From NCBI GenBank assembly GCA_017451915.1, contig JAFTNJ010000025.1:1-64000 (forward strand): 64,000 nucleotides of DNA, in the 5' to 3' direction. The DNA comes from Clostridia bacterium. GTDB lineage: Bacteria > Bacillota > Clostridia > Oscillospirales > CAG-272. This document shows, one piece after another, positions 16,026 to 23,949 of the stretch. The translations under genes and the position numbers were made by a program. Positions within the stretch are counted from its first letter, which is position 1. Every line of letters begins with the position of its first letter. The notes under the pieces are model-generated. The model ran no database searches, was not told where the DNA came from, and saw nothing but the letters and a program-made list of their open reading frames with translations.

Positions 16026-16954
16026 TCCTGAAATTCAAAAATGCGAATGGCACCGCGGGAAACGCAGGCGTCGATCTCCTCCTCCGAGAGGCAGACGGCC
16101 TCCAGGTGGCTTCGATGCTTCAATAAGGCATCGATTGCCTCCCGCAGCTGTTTTTTGCCGCCAATCACCACGCGGGTCACCTTGGTGGCCAGAATGCTTT
16201 CGATCTCGGGAGCCAATACCACCCCCAGGAAAAAGCTGTATAGTTGGCAGGGGGATTTTTGGAACAGGGTGTCCCGGATTCGTGCCTTGAATAACGCTTG
16301 GTTCAAGCCGATGGCACGGCAACAGTCAAAGCCCGCCAGGAGGTCGTCCAATGCAAAGGTATCTTGCGAAAGATCAATGCTCTTTTTCAGAATGGTGTAC
16401 CCCGAGAGGGCGTAAAGCATTTCTCCCGTCAGAGAGGTGCGGAAGGAGACGATCCGTCCCTCGGCGTCGGTTTGAACGATCTTGGAATGGGAACCGGGCA
16501 GAATATAGACGCAGGGATGAACGCCGTTCAGCCCCATCAGCTCGGTCTCCTCACCACGCATCATGTCCACGTCATTGATGGAATCGCCCTCGGTGCGGAT
16601 GCCGCGGAGAAAGACGAAGGGAATAGGGGAGATGGTTGGCAGGTGGCATTCGTCCATACCCGCGTGGAGCTCACGGATTCCCGCGGGGGCCACCAGATGC
16701 GGCAGGGGATGGAGCCCAACCTCGCAGGTGATCATCCCCGAGGCCAGGATCCGATGAATCGCGTCCTCCGTCAGGGCATTGCGCTCCAAAAGTTGTTGGA
16801 TCCCGTGGCGCAACGCCTCTTCAATGGGACGCAGGTCGTCGGCTCCCACCCGTGCGCCCACGGGGAAGGTGACGGTGTCAAGGATCTTGCCGTCACAGAC
16901 CAGGCGGAGGCGCGTATTGGTGGTTCCGCTATCTACGGTTATGTAGTTTGCCAT
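16019..16954 (-). CDS. dgoK: 2-dehydro-3-deoxygalactonokinase (DgoK family)
   Basis: 311-aa sugar-acid kinase that phosphorylates 2-keto-3-deoxy-galactonate (KDGal) with ATP. Family features are the N-terminal phosphate-binding ITVDSGTTNTRLRL, VGARVGADDLRP, MRGEETELMGL, YILPGSHSKIVQ and the LTGEMLYAL segment. Length fits DgoK (about 290-330 aa). It overlaps the aldolase gene by 16 bp and ends a four-gene operon with dgoD, an SDR and the KDPGal aldolase, giving a complete post-galactonate route. Confidence 0.9.
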   Translation of the reverse strand: MANYITVDSGTTNTRLRLVCDGKILDTVTFPVGARVGADDLRPIEEALRHGIQQLLERNALTEDAIHRILASGMITCEVGLHPLPHLVAPAGIRELHAGMDECHLPTISPIPFVFLRGIRTEGDSINDVDMMRGEETELMGLNGVHPCVYILPGSHSKIVQTDAEGRIVSFRTSLTGEMLYALSGYTILKKSIDLSQDTFALDDLLAGFDCCRAIGLNQALFKARIRDTLFQKSPCQLYSFFLGVVLAPEIESILATKVTRVVIGGKKQLREAIDALLKHRSHLEAVCLSEEEIDACVSRGAIRIFEFQES

Positions 16955-17601
16955 TGCTTGATCACCGCCGTATAAGATTTTGCCAGGGCTTCCATGCCCT
17001 CGTAGTTTTCTTTCTCCAGCATCTTCTTATCGGTGATGTTGGAGCCCACGCCAAAGCCCGCAATGCCCGCGCGCAGGTATTCCTCCATATTCGTTTCGTC
17101 CACGCCTCCCACGGCCAGCAGAGGAATGTGGGAAAGGGGAGCCCGCACGGCTTTCACATAGGCAGAGCCCAAGGAGGTGACGGGAAAGAGCTTTACGAGA
17201 TCTGCCCCTGCCCGATGGGCCGCGGTGATCTCGGAGGGGGTCAGTGCCCCGGGGATCGAAACCATACCAAGGGCCTTTGTTTTTTGAATCACGGGTTCAT
17301 AGGTGTCGGGAGAAATGATAAAGCCGCCCCCCGCGTTCCGGGTCAGCTCCACCTGCTTCTCGGTCAGCACCGTACCCGCGCCGATGAACATTCGATTTTT
17401 GAAATGCGAGGCAAGGAGAGCGATCTGCGCGGCGGTCTCTTCGTCGGGCACCGTTCCGTTGGCACTGTAGGTGATTTCCAACAAGCGGATGCCCCCCGCA
17501 TACAACGCCTCGGTCAAGGGCAGGAGCTGCCGGGATTGGATCCCGCGCAGAATTACGATGAGCCGTTCCTTTTGAATGGCCTTTAAAATTTGTTCTTTCA
17601 T
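16939..17601 (-). CDS. 2-dehydro-3-deoxy-phosphogluconate/galactonate aldolase
   Basis: 220-aa class I aldolase of the KDPG family. It cleaves 2-keto-3-deoxy-6-phospho-galactonate or -gluconate to pyruvate and glyceraldehyde-3-phosphate. Visible features are VILRGI with the conserved Arg region, IGAGTVLTEKQ, FIISPD, and DLVKLFPV with the Schiff-base Lys. Length is typical. AGGAGG lies just upstream of the ATG. It is placed between an SDR and dgoK, so DgoA function is most likely; Eda-type KDPG activity may also be present. Confidence 0.9.
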   Translation of the reverse strand: MKEQILKAIQKERLIVILRGIQSRQLLPLTEALYAGGIRLLEITYSANGTVPDEETAAQIALLASHFKNRMFIGAGTVLTEKQVELTRNAGGGFIISPDTYEPVIQKTKALGMVSIPGALTPSEITAAHRAGADLVKLFPVTSLGSAYVKAVRAPLSHIPLLAVGGVDETNMEEYLRAGIAGFGVGSNITDKKMLEKENYEGMEALAKSYTAVIKQWQTT

Positions 17602-17613
17602 AGCGACCTCCTT

Positions 17614-18387
17614 TTAGGTCCAGAGCTCGCGGTTGATGTTGGGCGTCAGCTGTGCCAGCATACCGCCGTCCACCACCAGCTCGGCCCCCGTGGTGTTGCG
17701 GGACTCGTGACTTCCAAAATACCAGGCCGCGTTGGCCACGTCCTCAAATTCGGCAATGTCGCCGATGGGAGTGTAATTGGGCAGACTGTACTTGCAGTTG
17801 TTGAGATTGCTTTGCCAACGCTCGGTTTTGATCATGCCGGGAAGCACGCAGTTGGAGCGGATGCCGTATTTGCCAAAGTCCACAGCCAGGGACTTGGACA
17901 TGGCAAGAATGGCACTCTTGGAGGAGCAGTAGGCGCAACGGTTCTCGGTGACCCGCAGAGCCGAGTTGGAGGTGATAAAGACGATGGAGCCGCTGTGCTT
18001 TTCCATCATCTGCTTGGCGGCTTCCCGCGCCATCATAAAATTCCAACCGATGTTGGTGTTGAAAACGTTCATAAACTCCGCAATATCCACGTCAAGGCTG
18101 TTCTGTCCAATGCCCAGATTGGCGGCGTTGAGGACCAAGGTGTCCAAAAGATAGCCCATGGAGCGGATGTCCGAGAAGATGCTTTTCACGTTTTCCTCGT
18201 CAAAGATCTTGGTTTCATAGCCCTTGGCAAAGACGCCGTATTGGGATTGGATCGCCTCGGCGGCGCTTTGGGCACTTTCCCCCGTACGGCTGCCGATAAA
18301 GACGTCGTAGCCCTCCTTGGCAAATCTTGACGCAATGGCAAAGCCGGTGCCGTTGGTAGCTCCGGTTACAAATACGGATTTTTTCAT
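17614..18387 (-). CDS. SDR dehydrogenase associated with DgoD
   Basis: 257-aa SDR: TGATNGTG cofactor motif, LNAANLG, catalytic Ser in FITSNSALR, YCSSKSA as YxxxK, and a C-terminal TGAELVVDGG. I chose ATG 18387 because AGAAGGG lies just upstream. It is clearly paralogous to the SDR at 38881: both share FAKEGY-VFI-SR, NTN-GWNF and DIA-FED-ANAAW patches. Both are next to an enolase-superfamily dehydratase. The probable role is oxidation of the aldose to the lactone or acid that feeds DgoD, or redox interconversion of the sugar acid. Confidence 0.88.
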   Translation of the reverse strand: MKKSVFVTGATNGTGFAIASRFAKEGYDVFIGSRTGESAQSAAEAIQSQYGVFAKGYETKIFDEENVKSIFSDIRSMGYLLDTLVLNAANLGIGQNSLDVDIAEFMNVFNTNIGWNFMMAREAAKQMMEKHSGSIVFITSNSALRVTENRCAYCSSKSAILAMSKSLAVDFGKYGIRSNCVLPGMIKTERWQSNLNNCKYSLPNYTPIGDIAEFEDVANAAWYFGSHESRNTTGAELVVDGGMLAQLTPNINRELWT

Positions 18388-18407
18388 AGATCGACCCTTC
18401 TTTCCGT

Positions 18408-19559
18408 TTACCATTCGGCCAGGCTTCCGTCCTCAAAATGCAGGAGAGGCGTGGTCCATTTTCCGTCGTAGATCTTGTCCTGCAGGGCTTCCTCGTCCAG
18501 CTCAATTCCAAGACCGGGCTTGGTGGGAACGTCGATATAGCCCTGTTTGATGACGAAAGGCTCCTTGATGTAGCCAACGCCCAGATCGGAGCGGTCGGGA
18601 TTGCCGGGATGCTCCTGGACCAAGAAATTGGGGGTGCAGGCATCCAGCTGGAGGCACGCAGCCAAAGAGATGGGCCCCAGGGGATTGTGAGGGGCAAGGG
18701 TGCCGTAGTAGAGCTCGGCCATGGTGGCGATCTTGCGCCCCTCAAAGATACCGCCGCAATGGCAGATGTCAGGCTGAACCACGCTCACCGCCTGCTTTTC
18801 CAAAAGCTCGCGGTATTGCCATTTGCCAAAGAGACGCTCGCCTGCCGCGATGGGAATGGAGGTGGAACGGGCAATGTTCACCATGCAATCCACGTTCTCG
18901 GGGAGGCAGGGCTCCTCAATGAACATGGGCATATAGGGCTTCAGCTCCTCGGCAAGCCGCACCGCCATGGCGGGGCTGACTCTGCCGTGGAAGTCGATGG
19001 CAAGATCCACGCCCATGCCGATCTTCTCCCGCACCGCCGCAAAGCGCTCCACGTGCTTCTTGGTGTTCTCGGGGCTGTCGATGGGCTTGATGGGAGGAAT
19101 GATGGAATATTTCAGGGCCGTATAGCCCTCGGCAAGACGCTCGTCGGCAATTTCCAGCATGGTCTCCAATGGGAATTCCGCGGGCACGCCGGCGCGCTTG
19201 ATGTGAGTGTACATACGGATCTTGTCGCGGCATTTGCCCCCCAGCATTTCGTAAACGGGACAGTTGTAGTATTTTCCTTTAATGTCCCACATGGCCTGCT
19301 CAATGCCGCTGATGGCCGAGAGCATCAAGGGGCCGCCGCGATAGAACCCGCCGCGGTAGAGGGCCTGCACGTGATGCTCGATCTGCATGGGATCCTTCCC
19401 AATGAGGTAGTCCTCAAATTCCCGAAGGACGGCCTCCACGGAGGTGCAATGTCCCTCCAGCACCGGCTCGCCAAGACCGATGATGCCGGCGTCGGTATGC
19501 ATCTTCAAAAACATCCAGCGGGGGCGGATCTTAATGATTTCCAGCTTTGTGATCTTCAT
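18408..19559 (-). CDS. dgoD: D-galactonate dehydratase family protein (DgoD-like)
   Basis: 383-aa enolase-superfamily dehydratase that removes water from an aldonate to give a 2-keto-3-deoxy acid. Galactonate-dehydratase hallmarks are present: DFHGR (Asp metal ligand and His acid), IEEPCLPEN, AAGERLFG, QPDICHCGG and APHNPLGP with the catalytic His. Length equals the family's. The start is ATG 19559; the frame stays open far upstream but is non-coding there. It is first in the dgo operon with an AraC gene diverging at 19707. Related aldonates (for example arabinonate or fuconate) are less likely. Confidence 0.9.
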   Translation of the reverse strand: MKITKLEIIKIRPRWMFLKMHTDAGIIGLGEPVLEGHCTSVEAVLREFEDYLIGKDPMQIEHHVQALYRGGFYRGGPLMLSAISGIEQAMWDIKGKYYNCPVYEMLGGKCRDKIRMYTHIKRAGVPAEFPLETMLEIADERLAEGYTALKYSIIPPIKPIDSPENTKKHVERFAAVREKIGMGVDLAIDFHGRVSPAMAVRLAEELKPYMPMFIEEPCLPENVDCMVNIARSTSIPIAAGERLFGKWQYRELLEKQAVSVVQPDICHCGGIFEGRKIATMAELYYGTLAPHNPLGPISLAACLQLDACTPNFLVQEHPGNPDRSDLGVGYIKEPFVIKQGYIDVPTKPGLGIELDEEALQDKIYDGKWTTPLLHFEDGSLAEW

Positions 19560-19657
19560 GAGCGATCTCCTGTTCTTTTTTTCGGTAATCGATGTTTGGA
19601 TACCTTTATTATAAAACTTATTTTTATCCATGTACATTGTAAAAAAGACAAAAAACA

Positions 19658-19686
19658 TTGCTTTTTCTGCAAAAGTATGGTAGAAT
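19658..19686 (+). promoter_or_regulatory. Promoter of araC at 19707
   Basis: TTGCTT (19658-19663), 17-bp spacer, TAGAAT (19681-19686), with the ribosome site AAGGCGGTGAG directly after it. A TATAAT for the divergent dgoD operon is visible on the minus strand at 19608-19613. Confidence 0.65.
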
Positions 19687-19706
19687 GTAGAAAAGGCGGT
19701 GAGAAT

Positions 19707-20483
19707 ATGACCGAATTTTCCAAGGAAATCCAAGCCGATTCCATTCTGTTTCGCTACGCCAAGGGCGTCAGCAGCCGACGGGGACGGGAATTTCATCCTT
19801 ATCACGAGATCATTCTCTTTTTGGGGGAGCAGGCCAGACTGTATTCCGAGTCGGGACATACCGACGTCTTGCCCAATACCCTGATCGTGATCCCCAAGGA
19901 GACCTACCATCAACTCAATATCCTGGGGGCACCCCAAAGCTACCACCGTTGCGTGTTGCATTTTCCTGACCTGCCTGCCCTGGCGGAGCTGATTGCGGGG
20001 AGCATGACCTCGCTGTTCGTCACTCCCGTAGGGGAGGAGGTGGCGTTTCTCTTTCAAAAGCTGATCAGAACCCTGGAGGGCGACGCCTCCGAGGCCACCC
20101 GCGCGGTGCTGCTGCAGGCGGCGTTGCCGCTGCTGTTGAGCGAGATCCGTCGGGAAGGGGACAGCTTTCGTCCGCGCTTGCATCCCATTGTGGAGGAGAG
20201 CCTTTCCTATATTGGCAGTCATCTGACCGAGGCGCTCACCGTGGATCGGCTGGCACGGCGGCTGAACGTGTCGGCATCTTTGCTTTCCCATACCTTTAAG
20301 CAGGAAATGAACATTTCCATTTACCAGTATATTCTCAAAAAAAGGCTGACCATGGCCTTTCAGCGCATCGGCGCAGGTGCTCCTGCTGTTACGGTAGCCA
20401 CGGAGTGCGGATTTTCCGATTACTCCAATTTTTACCGTCAGTACAAAAAGGCCTTTGGCATCTCCCCCTCCGCAGGGCATTGA
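19707..20483 (+). CDS. AraC-family transcriptional regulator
   Basis: 258-aa regulator. The N-terminal cupin domain includes REFHPYHEIILFL and a GHTDVLPNTLIVIPKETYHQL strand pair. The C-terminal AraC helices are LTVDRLARRLNVSASLLSHTF and PAVTVATECGFSDYSNFYRQY, with the usual FGISP end. I place the start at ATG 19707 after AAGGCGGTGAG; the much longer open frame upstream runs antisense to dgoD and is not coding. It diverges from the dgo operon and probably controls it. Confidence 0.9.
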   Translation: MTEFSKEIQADSILFRYAKGVSSRRGREFHPYHEIILFLGEQARLYSESGHTDVLPNTLIVIPKETYHQLNILGAPQSYHRCVLHFPDLPALAELIAGSMTSLFVTPVGEEVAFLFQKLIRTLEGDASEATRAVLLQAALPLLLSEIRREGDSFRPRLHPIVEESLSYIGSHLTEALTVDRLARRLNVSASLLSHTFKQEMNISIYQYILKKRLTMAFQRIGAGAPAVTVATECGFSDYSNFYRQYKKAFGISPSAGH

Positions 20484-20490
20484 TATCACT

Positions 20491-20522
20491 GCTCCCCCCG
20501 TTGCAAGCGCAACGGGGGGAGC
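20491..20522. terminator. Bidirectional GC-rich hairpin
   Basis: Perfect 14-bp stem, arms GCTCCCCCCGTTGC (20491-20504) and its complement (20509-20522), with a 4-nt loop. It lies between the convergent AraC gene and the sialidase-like gene stop at 20528. There is no T-run, so termination efficiency is uncertain. Confidence 0.7.
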
Positions 20523-20527
20523 AACCA

Positions 20528-21913
20528 TTAATGGATCAAATTGCGGAAATGGGAGAGCCGATGAAAGGTGGAGTAGTTGGAGTCATGGTAGCTGTGAGCA
20601 CCGTTGATGGCGGTGCGGCAAAGGTAGAGGAGATCCTCTCCCTCGATCAAAAAGTCCACGTATTGCAGACCCACCGCCCGGGGATCCTCGTGGCGGAAGT
20701 CAAAGAGATCGCAGGCCACCTCCCAATGGAGCAGATCCTTGGATACCAGCAGCGAGAGCAGATTGCGGTGCTTGGCCTCGGCCGGATCGCAGGTGCGGGT
20801 GGCAATGGACAGATAGCGACGGGACACGGGATCGTATTGAATGGTGAACTTGGAAAGGTTGGCAGGGAAGTCGATGCAACGTCCATAGGTCAGGGGCGCG
20901 TCGGGATCCGTGGGATTCACCTCGTAGACCAGTGCCTTGTGGTAGACGCCAAAGCGCATAATATTCCAAAGGGATCCGTCGGGGGTTATTACCGGGGTTC
21001 CCTCAATGGTCATGGTGGGCAGGGGACAGTCCTGCAGCTCCGGGGCAAAATGACCAAAGGGGACGGGGGGCGTAAAATGCCAGCTTTTGGGATCCAGCAG
21101 ATCGGCGTCCTCGGCACAGGATAGGACCATAGCGGCGTGACCGAGACGCTTATCGGCCCAGGCGCCCCACTCCAGAGTGCCGTAGAGCCGTCCGTTGTAT
21201 TGGATGAGATTCTGGGGATTCTTATGCACGCCGATGTTGCCGTTTTTGCCGCCCGAGCCCCGCAAAAGAGCCACGGGAGGGGAGAAGGTCTTGCCTCCGT
21301 CGGTGGATTTTCCGATCAGCAAGTCCCCGTATTCGGTGGAGCAGGAGAGCATATAGAGCTCCCCGCGGTGAAGGAACAGCTTGCCCCAAAAGCAGGGCAT
21401 CAGCTCGCTGACGTAATGCCAGGTGGCACCGTCGTCATCCGAGCGGAAGAGGAGGGTAAGATTTTGCGGGTGATTGGCCGCGTACACGTCCATAGAGGCC
21501 AGCAAAAAGCCGTCTGGATGGCGTACCAGAGAGGGGGAGCAGAGATAGCGGCCCGAAAAGGCGTAGGCCTCGTCCTCGGGATGCAGATAATTGACCACGG
21601 TTCCAATGCTTTTGCCGCATCGCGCCAAACGGATGCGGCTTTGCTTATCTCCGGCGGCAACGTAGAACTCGTAGTCGGTGTCGGCACGCAGATGCTCAAT
21701 GCGGGCGGTGGTGCCGCGGACGGGATTTTGGGAGAGAAATTCCCCCTCCCCGCGAATGCGGTAACAGACGGTGAATTCCTCTATGCCGTCCACGGGAAGC
21801 CACTCCAGATCAATGGCGGTTTCCTCGGGGGCAACCCGACAGATATAGATCTCGCCCACCTCGGTCAAAAAGGGACGGTAGGGAGCATAGCTCCAGGTGT
21901 TGGTTCCTTGCAT
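20528..21913 (-). CDS. Sialidase-fold (BNR/Asp-box) protein with N-terminal FN3-like domain
   Basis: 461-aa protein without signal peptide. Residues about 25-95 look like a fibronectin-III domain (LEWLPVDGIEEFTVCYRI ... TDYEFYVAAGD). The rest is a six-bladed propeller with Asp-box repeats SDDDGATW and STDGGKTF and further S-x-D-like strands (SKDLLHWEV). This is the exo-sialidase/GH33-like fold, but the Arg triad and the FRIP motif are not obvious, so the substrate is open. It is co-transcribed with a DapA/NanA-like lyase 18 bp upstream, a pairing that recalls sialic-acid release and cleavage; cytoplasmic location argues for an imported oligosaccharide or glycoside. Confidence 0.72.
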   Translation of the reverse strand: MQGTNTWSYAPYRPFLTEVGEIYICRVAPEETAIDLEWLPVDGIEEFTVCYRIRGEGEFLSQNPVRGTTARIEHLRADTDYEFYVAAGDKQSRIRLARCGKSIGTVVNYLHPEDEAYAFSGRYLCSPSLVRHPDGFLLASMDVYAANHPQNLTLLFRSDDDGATWHYVSELMPCFWGKLFLHRGELYMLSCSTEYGDLLIGKSTDGGKTFSPPVALLRGSGGKNGNIGVHKNPQNLIQYNGRLYGTLEWGAWADKRLGHAAMVLSCAEDADLLDPKSWHFTPPVPFGHFAPELQDCPLPTMTIEGTPVITPDGSLWNIMRFGVYHKALVYEVNPTDPDAPLTYGRCIDFPANLSKFTIQYDPVSRRYLSIATRTCDPAEAKHRNLLSLLVSKDLLHWEVACDLFDFRHEDPRAVGLQYVDFLIEGEDLLYLCRTAINGAHSYHDSNYSTFHRLSHFRNLIH

Positions 21914-21931
21914 TTGATTGCTCCTTTTATA

Positions 21932-22861
21932 TCATTCTTGTAATTGTGCCTCGATGGCGTCGGTGACGCGTTTCATTTGAAGCATACAGCTTCGGGCGTA
22001 GTCGGTCATTTCCTCGCTTGCCCGATTGCGTGCGCTGTTTTCGGTGGGAATGCCGCAAAGAGTCATATGGTACTTGGCGGTCAGGGGATAGGGGAGCCCT
22101 CCCTCGGTAAAGCCAAAGGTACCGAGAATGCCTTGCAGGACTTCGGCTTTTTCTGAATGCTTTTCAAAATTCTCACCCAGCCAGGCATAGAGACGGGGAT
22201 GGTAGTTGCACATAATACCGCAGTAGCCGCTTCCGCCGTTTTGCATGGATTCCAAGAGGGTTTGGCAGTTGGCGTTGAGAAGCTTGAAGGAGCTTCCTCG
22301 AAGCTGTTGGCACCGCCGTGCAATCTCCCGCGCGTCACAGCAGGTGTCCTTCATATAGTCAAAGCGCCCCGTGCTCAGGCACCAATCCAAGAGCTTGGGG
22401 GTCATTAGCCGTTTGTAGGGATAGGGACACTCGTAGAGTCCCAAGCGTGCCTTCGGAGGGAGGCGCTTTATCAAGGCCTCTGCATTTTCAATGAATACGT
22501 CATCTCCCTCATTGTTGGGATCCAAGCGGTTGGTAATCAGGATCAGCGCGTCGGTCCCGGATTCCCAAATGCGATTCAGCTCCAGGGCTTGATCCTCAAT
22601 GCTATCCGAGGTGTGCCCCGAGGATACCACGGTAAAGTGGCGACCGTGCTTCTTTTCCAGCTCCTTGGCGCGGGTGTAGACGGTACGGTTCAGGGCAACC
22701 TTTTCTTCCAAAGACAGATAAAAGATCTCGCTGGATTGGCAAACGGCAAAGATTCCCGTCAAACCGTTTTCAAAGTACCAGTCCACGTAGCGACGGGCGG
22801 TATCAAGGTCAAGGCTTCCGTCGGCACGGTAGGGGGTGATCATCGTGGTAAAAATATCCAT
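21932..22861 (-). CDS. DapA/NanA-family class I lyase or aldolase
   Basis: 309-aa (beta/alpha)8 protein of the dihydrodipicolinate synthase/N-acetylneuraminate lyase family. Visible are the N-terminal TTMITPYRADGSLD, the conserved Tyr in GLYECPYPYKR and the Schiff-base Lys in FDYMKDTCCD. The usual GTTGE pattern is replaced by AVCQSSEIF, so it is neither canonical DapA nor NanA. 2-keto-3-deoxy sugar-acid cleavage is plausible. It is first in a two-gene operon with the sialidase-fold protein; a perfect promoter lies upstream and an AraC gene diverges. Confidence 0.82.
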   Translation of the reverse strand: MDIFTTMITPYRADGSLDLDTARRYVDWYFENGLTGIFAVCQSSEIFYLSLEEKVALNRTVYTRAKELEKKHGRHFTVVSSGHTSDSIEDQALELNRIWESGTDALILITNRLDPNNEGDDVFIENAEALIKRLPPKARLGLYECPYPYKRLMTPKLLDWCLSTGRFDYMKDTCCDAREIARRCQQLRGSSFKLLNANCQTLLESMQNGGSGYCGIMCNYHPRLYAWLGENFEKHSEKAEVLQGILGTFGFTEGGLPYPLTAKYHMTLCGIPTENSARNRASEEMTDYARSCMLQMKRVTDAIEAQLQE

Positions 22862-22890
22862 GGGGAGCTCCCTTCGTTTTGATTGTCTTC

Positions 22891-22919
22891 ATTATAGCCG
22901 ATTTTGATTCCGCTTTCAA
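22891..22919 (-). promoter_or_regulatory. Promoter of the lyase/sialidase-fold operon
   Basis: Minus strand TTGAAA (22914-22919), 17-bp spacer, TATAAT (22891-22896). Confidence 0.82.
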
Positions 22920-22960
22920 TATAAGAAACAGACAATTTTTTATAAAAATGGGACATTCGG

Positions 22961-22989
22961 TTGCAGAAATGGCGCAAATGTGATATAAT
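22961..22989 (+). promoter_or_regulatory. Promoter that fixes the start of araC at 23024
   Basis: TTGCAG (22961-22966), 17-bp spacer, TATAAT (22984-22989). Transcription should begin near 22996, so an in-frame ATG-type codon at about 22961 cannot be used. TTG at 23024 after GGGAGG is the supported start. Confidence 0.78.
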
Positions 22990-23023
22990 CGTAAAAAGAA
23001 TCAATGGGGAGGGAGGTGCGCGT

Positions 23024-23893
23024 TTGGAGATCCTGTTACATTTGGCCGGGACGGGGAACGCCCCGGAAGAAGCGGTTTTTCATCGGTTTGGGATCGAGCA
23101 ATGTTACGTAAAGCAGTTGTCCCTCGCGCAGGATCGAATGCACGTCACACGAAAAAAGCATCATCATACCGGATTTGAGATCCATATGGTGATGCGGGGA
23201 GAGCAGATTTATGAAATCGGGCAGACAGTGGTATGCGTGCGAGCAGGGGAATTTTTATTGCTTTCGCCGCTGGTAAAGCACCGCACGGTAGAAGAAGCGG
23301 CAGAGACCTCCAAATATTCGCTTTCCTTTCGTTTGCGGGAAAACAGCCCTCTTGCTTCTGCCTTGACGGATCTGTCACCCTATCTTAAGGGGCGGATTCC
23401 CATTGCGGTACTGGAAAATGTGGAGCGGATACGGGCAGAGCGCGGGACGCAGGCGTTGTGCGGTTCGGCGATCCTGTGTAATCGGGCTTTTGAATGTATT
23501 ATTTTGTTCCTTCGCCTGACCAATCCTGAGGGCTTGCTGGAATTGCATGAGGAACAGACGGGAGAGGATGTCCGTCTGCTTCTTGCCAAGCAGTATATTG
23601 CTGATAATCTATGCCAAAGCCTGACTGTGGCCGACATTGCCTCCTACTGCTGTATCAGCACCAAGCAGCTGACGCGTCTGTTTGAACGCACCGAGGGGGT
23701 AGCCGTTGCCGCATATGTGCGCCGGGCACGGTGCGCGCGTATGGAGGAGCTACTGGCCAACACCGCCCGTTCTTTGCGGGAGATCAGTGAGGAAATGGGC
23801 TTTCAAAACGAATATTACTTCAACACCTTTTTTAAAAAGCACGCGGGAATGAGCCCGGGCGCGTTTCGAAAGTCGGTTCAAAAAACACAATGA
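23024..23893 (+). CDS. AraC-family transcriptional regulator (TTG start)
   Basis: 289-aa regulator. The N-terminal cupin region carries the HxxxxxE-type metal-site strand KKHHHTGFEIHMVMRGE. The C-terminal helices are LTVADIASYCCISTKQLTRLF and RSLREISEEMGFQNEYYFNTFF with AGMSPGAFRK. The TTG start is chosen from promoter position and the GGGAGG ribosome site. It diverges from the lyase/sialidase-fold operon and is its likely regulator. Confidence 0.9.
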   Translation: MEILLHLAGTGNAPEEAVFHRFGIEQCYVKQLSLAQDRMHVTRKKHHHTGFEIHMVMRGEQIYEIGQTVVCVRAGEFLLLSPLVKHRTVEEAAETSKYSLSFRLRENSPLASALTDLSPYLKGRIPIAVLENVERIRAERGTQALCGSAILCNRAFECIILFLRLTNPEGLLELHEEQTGEDVRLLLAKQYIADNLCQSLTVADIASYCCISTKQLTRLFERTEGVAVAAYVRRARCARMEELLANTARSLREISEEMGFQNEYYFNTFFKKHAGMSPGAFRKSVQKTQ

Positions 23894-23943
23894 AGGATGG
23901 AGCGTCCAATGCGGTTGCGCATTGGACGCTCCATCCTTTTTTG
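23894..23943. terminator. Bidirectional rho-independent terminator
   Basis: 20-bp perfect stem (23894-23913 / 23918-23937) with GTTG loop and a T-run to 23942. It starts immediately at the AraC stop and faces the convergent GH30 gene end at 23950. Confidence 0.92.
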
Positions 23944-23949
23944 CATGGT

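Noticed and set aside
18438..19706. Long open N-terminal extension of the AraC frame ending at 20483
   Set aside because: It is antisense to dgoD and lies upstream of a clear promoter and ribosome site for ATG 19707.
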